This document shows positions 18,770 to 27,700 of a stretch of 28,860 nucleotides of DNA, one piece after another (the first letter of the stretch is position 1; every line of letters starts with the position of its first letter). The notes below the pieces were generated by a model, which saw only the letters and a list, made by a program, of their open reading frames with translations, ran no database searches and had not been told where the DNA came from. This stretch comes from Micractinium sp. NFX-FRZ (lineage: Eukaryota; Chlorophyta; Trebouxiophyceae; Chlorellales; Chlorellaceae). A program made the translations under genes and the position numbers. The stretch spans positions 1-28,860 of the forward strand of contig JAPTJF010000618.1 of assembly GCA_029339195.1 (NCBI GenBank), in the 5' to 3' direction.

Positions 18770-21700
18770 GTGTATGGTTACTGCTTCTGGCAGGGCGGGC
18801 GGAGGCGAGGGCTGCTGTATGCCAGGGTTCTGGCTGGCTCACAAATCAGCTGGCACAGAACCAGTCGTATCCTGAGTTGCCTCCCTTCTTCTTCACTTCC
18901 CTCTCTTTTGCCTTGCCCTCCCACCACCCACCTCTTCATTGCAGGCTGAAGATGACCTGACCCGGCCTGGACCCAAAAACGAGCCCGAGAGCCGCAAGCG
19001 GCAGCGGGTGGAGGCCATGGCAGCCAAGCTGCCTGAGGTGTTGCGCACGCTGCGCGACCAGCAGGCAGCACAGCAGGCACAGCAGGATGCGGCGGCAGGC
19101 GGCAGCGGCGGTGCGGGCGCAGGGGCAGCGGACGGCAGTGGCAGCGGTGCAGTGGCGCAGCAGGACGAGATTGGGAGGCTGCGAGAGGTGGTGCAGGCGG
19201 CAGTTGAGCAGACGATGCCAGAGGCTGTGCCCGGGCAGGCGGAGCACGCAGGTGCGGGGCCCGGGTCGTTGGGTAGAGGGAGGATGCCCAGCAGCCTGGT
19301 TGCACTGAAGCAGGTGAATTGCGCTGGTTGTCCACATGTGTGGGCTGTCGCTCGCTACCTCTGCTGCTTGGCTTGGCCTGCCCACCACCCTCACTGCTGC
19401 CAATGCACCCCGTTATGAACACCACCACAAACCTCCATCTGCAGACGACGCATTCAGCGACGAGGAGGGCGACGAGGCCGGCGCCGCCGGTGCTGAGCTG
19501 GCGGCGGCGGCGGGCGCGGCGGCTCTGCCCGCTGACCTGGACAGCCTGCAGGTGCTGCTGACAGAGCTTCCGTGGGAGTTCACCATCACGAGGGATGCGT
19601 GGCACGAGTGGCTGGGCATGGACCCAAACTACAGGTGGGGAGGGGGGAGGCGGGGGAGAGGGGGAGGCACATGGCGGGGAAAGTGAGGAGACACAGGGAG
19701 TGCCAGGGCGATGTCCCGAATTGGAACGTCATGGGGTGGGGGCTGATCGGCTGGGATTAGACAAGGTGCTCTTGAGGGGAGGAGACATGAAAATGTATGT
19801 GCGGAGCATTCGGGCACCATCAGCCAGAGAGCCTGCCTGCCACCAGTACTGCATGCCCACCTGCCCAGTCTGACACCTTCCTCGCCTGTGCGTTTGCCCG
19901 TCCCTCCCCATACTGAACCCTCTCCCCTGCAGGCGCATGGTGCTGCTGCGCCTGCAGCAGATTGGGCGCGGCGCATGGGCGGCCGACGGCAAGACCAAGC
20001 GCCTGCTCGGCTTCCCGCCCACCCTGGAGCTCTGGCGCACAAAGCTTACGAAGGTGTGTGTGTGGGGGGTGGGGGGTTGGGGGGGAGGGGGGGAGGCAGT
20101 GTGTGGCCGGGGGAAGGAAGTGCCTACCCAGCTTGCGGCTACCGTGCTGCTGGCAAGTTGGGATGGCAGCAGCTGCAGACCATTGGATGAGTCTGATTGC
20201 CATGGAGAGCCGCCAGTGGGGAGAACTGCCGCTGACCTATGCCCACTACACTATAGTTGGCTTCCGCACGTCTGCCCTGCCTGCCCACTTTCGTCCCAAC
20301 ATTCCCTCACTGCGCTGCCGTATTTCTCCCCAAAACCCCGACCTGCACGCTTGCCATTCTGCAGTCTTCCTTCTTCCTTATCTTTTAACTTCCAAGAGTC
20401 ACAGCCATCCTCGCCCGAGTTGACCTGCCTGCCTGCACCCGCTGTGTCCCCATCTTTCCACCCCCGCCCTGCAGGGCGGGCGCATCGTGTTTGAGGTGGC
20501 TGCCGACTACAGCGAGGCGGGCAGGGGTTGGCGCGACATGCTGCGCCTCTGGGTGAGCGCGGGGGCAGGCAGGCGCTGGCTGGGGCTAACTGGGGTGGCA
20601 TCTGGCGGAGCAGGGGAGTCTGGTGGGCTGGCGCTGCGAGGCCGGGTGCAAGGGGTGCAGAACTGCCCGAGGGATGTGTTGGTTATGTCACGCCTGCCTG
20701 CAGTGCATACACCCTGAGAGTTGCGTACCGGCCCAACTCAGCCAGCCTCTTTCCACCTAGCATATGCTTCTGTTAACAACCCTCCTGCCCCCCCCCCCCC
20801 CTGCAGTGCATCACTCTGGACCACAAGACGTATGAGAGCGTGCTGCCCCAGATCGAGGACAGCCACCGCAAGAGCCAGCTTGTGAGGGACCGCCTCAAGC
20901 TGCGCCCCCGCCCGGGAGCCTCACAGTCGCCGGGGCCGCCGACGCCCGGAGGCGGCAGCGGCAGGGGGATTGGGCGCGAGCGGCTGCCCACGCATTACGA
21001 TGCGGAGGAGGCGGAGGGCGAGCAGGGCGAGCATGGGGAGGCGGCAGGGCGCAGCAGGTGCGGGGAGCGGCTGCCGGGCTGCCGGCAGGGGTTGCGTGAG
21101 TGCGTGCTCGAGCCTGGCCGGTGGGCATGCTGCTTGAGGCTGCAGGCACTGCAGGGCCGCTGCAGGGAGACGACGAGCTTGCAGGGAGACGGGCTGTTGC
21201 ACGCAATCTGGGCTGCAATGCGCAAAGCATGCCGCCATGCACCGCCCCTTGTTTTGCAGGCCCAGCAGCGCCGCCCCAGGCACGCGCCTCTACTTCCCGC
21301 CCGCCTCTGCCGGGCACAACAACTACACGCTGCTCAAGTGAGCGGGGGAGGGGCGAGGGTGGTGCTGTGGACTCGAATGGCACTTGCACAGTGGACCCAC
21401 TTGGGCAGCAACGACTACGAAGCAAGATTGACATACCTACATGCCATGCCCGTCCTGTTCTCGGCCGCTCACAAGCGTGTTGCCACATGTGAGCACCTCC
21501 CTGCCTCTGCCTCCCTGGCTGGCCTCTTACTTATTCCCCTCCCCCACCCGCCCCTCCTGCCAGGTTCTATCGGCTCAGCTCTGTTCTGTTGCACGCGGTG
21601 TTGGAGGGGATGGACGAGGAGGTGGTCGACTTCTCCTTCAGGTGGGGTGGGTGGGTGTGGGGGGGTGGGGGATGAGGGGTGCTTGCGGGTGTTGCAGGTG

Positions 21701-24700
21701 ACGGGTCATAGGTGTGTGGCGGTCCGCTCCTCCTTGGGCGAGGATGAAGAGAGTGCCGGGGTCTTCCATTCAGTTTAGAGGGAGCTCGAAGAAAGTGGGG
21801 ATGGCGGCAGCATAGAGCTGCTCCCACCCGGGTTCCCTGCGGCCTGACATGTCAGTCCCAATGCCCCTCTGCCGTTTCTCACCTGGCGGCAGCACGTCCT
21901 GACCCAGTGCCTGCCCCCGCTCCCTTGCAACCTGTCTTCGTGCCCATTTTCCACTCACTGCTGTGCAGGGCGTCTCCCGCCGAGCAGGAGATCAACCATT
22001 CAATGCATGCGCCCGCCCTCTTACATCCTTTCTGTATGTTCCCTCCGCATTCGCTCTGTGTATGTTCCTGTCTCATTTGCTCCTGCAGGGCGCCTCCGGC
22101 CGAGCAGCAGATCATCCAGCCAGTGCATGCTCCTGCCCCCTTACATCCTTATTGTGTGTTTGCTTCTCATGAAGTTGACTCAAGTTAAGCTCTCATTGAA
22201 TGGGTGATCCCCTACTCCTGCAGGGTGTCGCCCGCCGAGCAGGAGATCATTGAGATGGTGCCCCACCCGCCACGCACCATCATCCTGCTGGGCAGGAGCG
22301 GCACAGGTGAGCCATTGCCTGCCGTCCTCTGTCTTTTGGTAGCTAGGGGGCAGGCTGACAGGACGCACCCAGTGCTGCAATGCCTGCTTGCTCGTTCATT
22401 CGCTTGACCCAGGCCGTCGTTCCTGCCCTGCATTGCTGCGCGCATGGGCACAACACATTTGCCTACAACCTTCCTGCCCCTGCCCCGCCCCCCTCCGCCC
22501 GCACCGCAGGCAAGACCACCTGCGCCGTCTTCCGCATGTGGTCGCACTGGCTGACAGCCTGGCACAAGGGGGAGCCGTTCAACCAGGTGTTTGTCACAGC
22601 CAGCGCCACGCTGCAGGACCAGGTGGGGTGGGGTGGGTGGGGTGGTGGGCAGGCACTATGTCGTGATGTGCTGCCGCCAGCGGACGAATGACAGAGGGGC
22701 ATTGGGACTGACATGATGATGGGCATGCCAGGTGTGCGCTTGTCGCTGGGTTGAAGGTCCAGGTGCGTGTTAGTAGCTGGTGGTCACAGTGAGTGGCTTG
22801 GTAAGTGTGTTTGTGCAGAACCATTGCATGTGTGGTGCAGGCGGCGCACTGCAGTGACCGAGGCTGATTGCAGCGACGCCTAATGTCACCACCCACGCAA
22901 TTGCCTGCTGCCTGCCACTACCCTACCTCCCCATCCAAGCAGAATCACCGCCAGCTTGCACATGTCCTCCCTGTCCTGGAGCTCCTCCCCCAAAACGACC
23001 ACTCCCCCTGCCCTTCTTCCTCTAATTCCAGGTGGCCAAGAGCTTCTGCAAGCTGCGCAACGCTGTGGTGGTGCCTGAGCTGGCGGCGGCCTACGCCGAG
23101 GCGGGGGCGCGAGAGTACCCCACCCTGGCGGGCATCCCCCCCGAGGCCTTCCCCCTCTTCCTGTCCAGCCGCCACTTCCTGCGCATGCTGGACGGTGGGT
23201 GGGTGGGTGGATGGGTGGATGGGCGGGCGAGCAGGTGTGTGTGCAGGGTTAGGGGGCGCAGTGTTTGCATGGTTCGGGCCCTGCAGTGTGATGGCATATT
23301 CGCCACTCGCTTCAGTGGGCAGTCTCATGTGTCCGTCTTGTCAGCCCAGGGAAGCATGCACAGCAGCGCAGGTGCCACCCCTGTGCAGGCACCGTGGAGG
23401 AGCCTTTCTTCCCCAGGCGGCCCGACGGCAGCATCTTGTGGGATCGCTCCGAGGTGGGTGCGGGGTTGCCGTGGAGGTGCAGTTGAGGGGCCAGCCGCTG
23501 TCACGAGTGTTTACAGGTAGAGAGGGAACGGGGCACTGCCGCCAGCTGACATTTTGACCCGCGCACACTGTGTCCTGCCACTCTCCCGACTGTGACCCCG
23601 ACAGTGTCCACCTGCAGTGTCCACCTGCAAACCCCTCCCCTGTGCCCGCTCCTCTCCCCGTGACCCCTCACTGTGCCCTGCTCTGCGCGCTGCGGTCGGT
23701 TGACACCATTACCCCTCTGCAGGACGACTTTGACCCCGACGGCATGAGCGTGCGTGTGCAGCTGGATGCTGCGGAGGATTTGGAGCTAGAAGATGAGGAT
23801 GAGGAGGATGAGGAGGAGTCAGAAGCTGACAGCGATGAGGAGGGTGAGTGAGGGCGGGTGCGCATCTTGGATGATGGGTGACGCTGAGCCCTGGAGTGGA
23901 TGAAACAGGAAGAGGGGTCGCTGGGTAACAAGATGTACGAGGATTGGGCGGGATGGATCGAGGTGGCATTTGGCCATTTGGCTGGCTGGACCAGCAGGCG
24001 TAACACAAGCGCTGGGCAGGCTTGCGTTTGAGCCAGGCTGCCTCTGCTGCACCCAGGCCCGGCCCTTCCCCATGCTCTGCGCAGGTGGTGAGCTGGAGGT
24101 GCTGCCGGCGGGCGGGCGGCGGGGACAGGCTGGCGGCGATGGGGTTGGGCCCGCCCGGTGGAAGCGCCAGGAGGTGACGTTCCCCATCTTTCAGGTGAGG
24201 CCACACCCTTCAATGCATGCCTCAATCAATTAAACGCTGAGGAAGGACCACCGATGCAATGCAGCCCTCGGCACTCACTTCCTTTAAGAAGGCGTCTCGT
24301 GCCTAATGTTTTTTCTCTCGCCGGCAGGGCATGTGGAAGGAGGTGACCACCGACACACTTCAGTCCTCTTTGCCTTCCAACAGTGCTTCTCGTCCCTCCC
24401 TTCCTATGTGCCTGCAGGGCATGTGGAAGGAGGTGACCACAAAGGAACTGAGGGCAAAGCTGAAGCCCGGGCTGGCCTGGCTGGAGATTGGTGAGAAGGC
24501 TGCTCCGCATGCTGTGTTTCTTGCTCTGTTGTGAATGTGTGAGCGTGGCTTGGTTGCCTGCCCTGCTGGTGAGGGACGGCAGGCGGCCCACACTTGTGGC
24601 CGCCTGCTATTTCTTGCCAGGTGTATCTGCGTGCACATGCTGCTTTAGATCCCAGTCAAGCCAGGCTGGCCAGAGCTGAACAAGCTCCGCGTTCTCACCC

Positions 24701-27700
24701 GCCTCCCCACCCCTGCGTGCCCGCTCGCCTTCCCCCCTTGCCAGTGTCCTACATCAAAGGCAGTGCCGAGGCGGTGCGCACCCCTGAGGGCAGGTGAGCC
24801 ACGGTGCAGCACGGCGAGGCACAGTGCAGCCGCAGCTGTGATGCGCATTGTATTCACACGGCCGGGCTGTTGGGCCACATGCTGCTCACACTGTGCTCCC
24901 AAGCTGGCAACACATGCTGCATACTGCCGGCACCAGCACCAGTCTGCTCTTACCCTGATTCATGCAAGCTTCCATACACCTGTCCTTTCTCCAGGCTGAG
25001 CCTGGCCCAGTACCTGGAGATTGGGCGCAAGCGCGCACCCAACTTTGACTCCGACAGCCGCCGCCTGGTGTTCCAGGTGTGCGAGGCGTACCAGCGGTTC
25101 AAGCGCATGCGCGGCCGGTGAGTAACGAGGGCTGGTGCCGGGGGGGAGCTGGTGTGTCTACACGCTGTGTTGTAGCACACACAGGGAGCATGCAGTGGAG
25201 TTCCAGGATGAGCAAGGGGCTTGCACATGTTTTGTGGCTCTGACAGGCAGGGGGCAGGCAGGGAGTGCAGCGGGCCCCCCTTGTGGTTCTGGAGGGCGTC
25301 CAGCTGGAATGCACAGCACCTGAGTGAGATAGCTGAGTGCCACCAACCCTTCCCCTCACTCACACACGCACCCCGCCCCTCGTTTGCAGGTACGACAACG
25401 CCGACGTGGTTGCCAGCGTGTTCCGCCAGCTCAGCGCGCAGGGCTACCGCGGCGTCCCCATCCACAGCCTCTACCGGCAAGCCCCACCTTACTTTACCGA
25501 TGCTGCTGCTGCCGCCGGGCTTTAGAGCTCGATCGCCACATATGCGGTTGCTTGGCCGCACTTGAAGCTGCACTGCCTGCACACCCAGCTCGCTGCCCCT
25601 GCCCAGCCCTAAGGCAGTGCAGCAGCTCTGCGTCCTTTGGAATCAAAGCCTGCCATCCAAGTAAACTCCGCCTCCTGTGGACTGCCCCCCACCCTTTAAT
25701 GCAGGGACGAGGTGCAGGACTTCACCCAGGCAGAGCTGCTGATGGATCTCAGGATCGTGACCGACCCCAACGGCCTGTTCCTGGTGGGGGGAATGGGAGC
25801 GCTGTGCATGCATGGGCTGCTGCTGCCTGCTGCTGCCTTCTGTGCACACGGCCGGGGTATGCATGGTGTGCGTGCGGCGCCTGCCTTGCACGATCGCCTC
25901 AGTTACTTTGTGTGCCCCTCCTGCGGTGCCTGCCGCCTGCAGTGCGGCGATACTGCGCAGACCATTGCGCGCGGCATCGGCTTCCGCTTCACAGGTAGGC
26001 GGGCAGCGCACATTGGGAGGCCGGGTGGGGCAGTCTGACCGGCACGGCTGGGCACAGTGTCTGCTGGGCACCGGTGATGTGCGAGTGAGTTGTTGTCTCA
26101 TCTCGCCCAGCTGAGGCGTCACATGATGCTCATGCCTTATCACGCCAACCATGTATATTGTCTGCCCTACCCACCGCGCTCTTGATGATGTGGCTCATTC
26201 CTGACCACCAAGCTGATTGTTGGGCTGTCCTATCCACTTCTACCAATTTGGTGTCATTAAACCCACCCACCTGCCCACCCCCGCGCCGCAGACATCCAGA
26301 CGCTTTTCTACGAGGAGCGGCGCGACCAGCAGGCCCTGGAGGCGGTCGCCAGCTCAGCAGGCGCCGAGGGCGGCGAGGAGGGCGGCGGCGGGGGCGGCCC
26401 GGGGCCAGAGGTGCACATGCCGCTCATCGCGCACCTCAAGGTGAGCCCGGCTGCCTGGCTGACATGCTTTTCTCAAGGGCACGCCCTGCTGCTGTAACAG
26501 CGCCATACAAAACGGTGCACAGCATCTCGTCGCGCCCACAGCGTCCAGCTTTTTACTGTGCATTGGTCGTGCGTCGTGCACCCTTCCAGGTAGTAACTAA
26601 ACCAACCAGTGCACCGCCACCCCCCTTGCAGGTCAACTACCGCACCCACAGCGGCATCCTGGGTGTGGCCTCCTCCATAGTGGACGCCCTGAAGCACTTC
26701 TTCCCGCAGCACATCGACAGCCTGGACAGGGAGCGCGCCTTCTTCACGGTAAGGGCTGGCCATGGGGCGGGCTGGGGCAGAGTTTGGCGGCACCGGTCGA
26801 CTGCCACGCTTGTGACCCAAGTTGCTGGATCAGAAGAGGAGCTGCCGGGACAGGTGGCGGGCCGGCAGTGTGTGATTGATGCCCTACGTAAGCAATGGGC
26901 TTGCTCCAAGATTGGCATTGGCACCCATGCCTGCCCTTGCTGTCCCCTGCCCCCACCTGCTCGCAACTGCTGCGGCCTGCAGGGCCCCAAGCCGCTGCTG
27001 CTGTCCACGGTGACCACCGATGACCTGGCCATCCTGCTCAGCTGGTCGGACAAGGCCAGCTCTCAGGTGGGCTCCGAGTAGATCTAGAGTCACTCACTTT
27101 ATTCACTCGAGTTCTTTGTAACGGCTGGTGGCCAGGCAGCCCAGCCGAGCCAATCATTGTTGGGCGCCTGATGCCCAGGCGTGCTGCACTGCTTGGGAGG
27201 CTGGCACGGATCCACAGGCGGCGGTGTCAGCATGTGTGTATGCGTACATTGTGGGAAGGCAGGCAGGCACGCATGCCCTGCCTGCCACATGCAACCCACG
27301 CAGATGCACTCCTGCAATACGTAGGCACAGGCTTCCCTGCATACACTCCTGCGCTATGTATGTACATTCACCACCCGCCCCCGCCCTGCTCCTGTGCTGC
27401 CGCCTCTGCCCCCTGCTGCCCGGCAGGTGGAGTTTGGGGCCCACCAGGTGGTGCTGGTGCGCAGCATGGAAAGCGTGGAGCGGCTGCCCGAGGGGCTGCG
27501 GGACTCCAACGCCCTCGTGGTGACTGTGCCGCAGGTGCGCAGGGCGGTGGCAGCAGCGGGGAGGCACGGGACATCAGGCCCGGGACACCTGCACTGCAAG
27601 GGCTGTGCTGGCCGCTGCGTGAATCCCTCACTGGCGCCCACCTGGCACTTCATCACCGCATGATCAACCCCTGCTGCCCCAAGTGTGCACTGTACCGCAT

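Larger units (their letters stand above)
22224..25117 (+). other. Helicase gene exons 32-40: ATPase core with Walker A and acidic insert
   Basis: Exons 22224-22306, 22510-22622, 23032-23194, 23389-23453, 23723-23843, 24085-24194, 24418-24490, 24745-24793 and 24995-25117. Motif I is split by an intron and reads GRSGTGKTT (residues about 1870-1878). The likely motif Ia is VFVTASATLQ. Then come FLRMLDGTVEEPFF, a strongly acidic insert (LELEDEDEEDEEESEAD), GMWKEVTTKELRAKL, WLEIVSYIKGSAEAV and LSLAQYLEIGRKRAPNF. The IKGS stretch after the WLEI segment is also seen in TRANK1-type proteins as I know them. The acidic insert is unusual within an ATPase core and probably forms a surface loop. Confidence 0.87.

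Noticed and set aside
18778..19605. Minus-strand open frame of 275 codons
   Set aside because: It is antisense to the linker and helicase exons 25-26, with shadow composition only.
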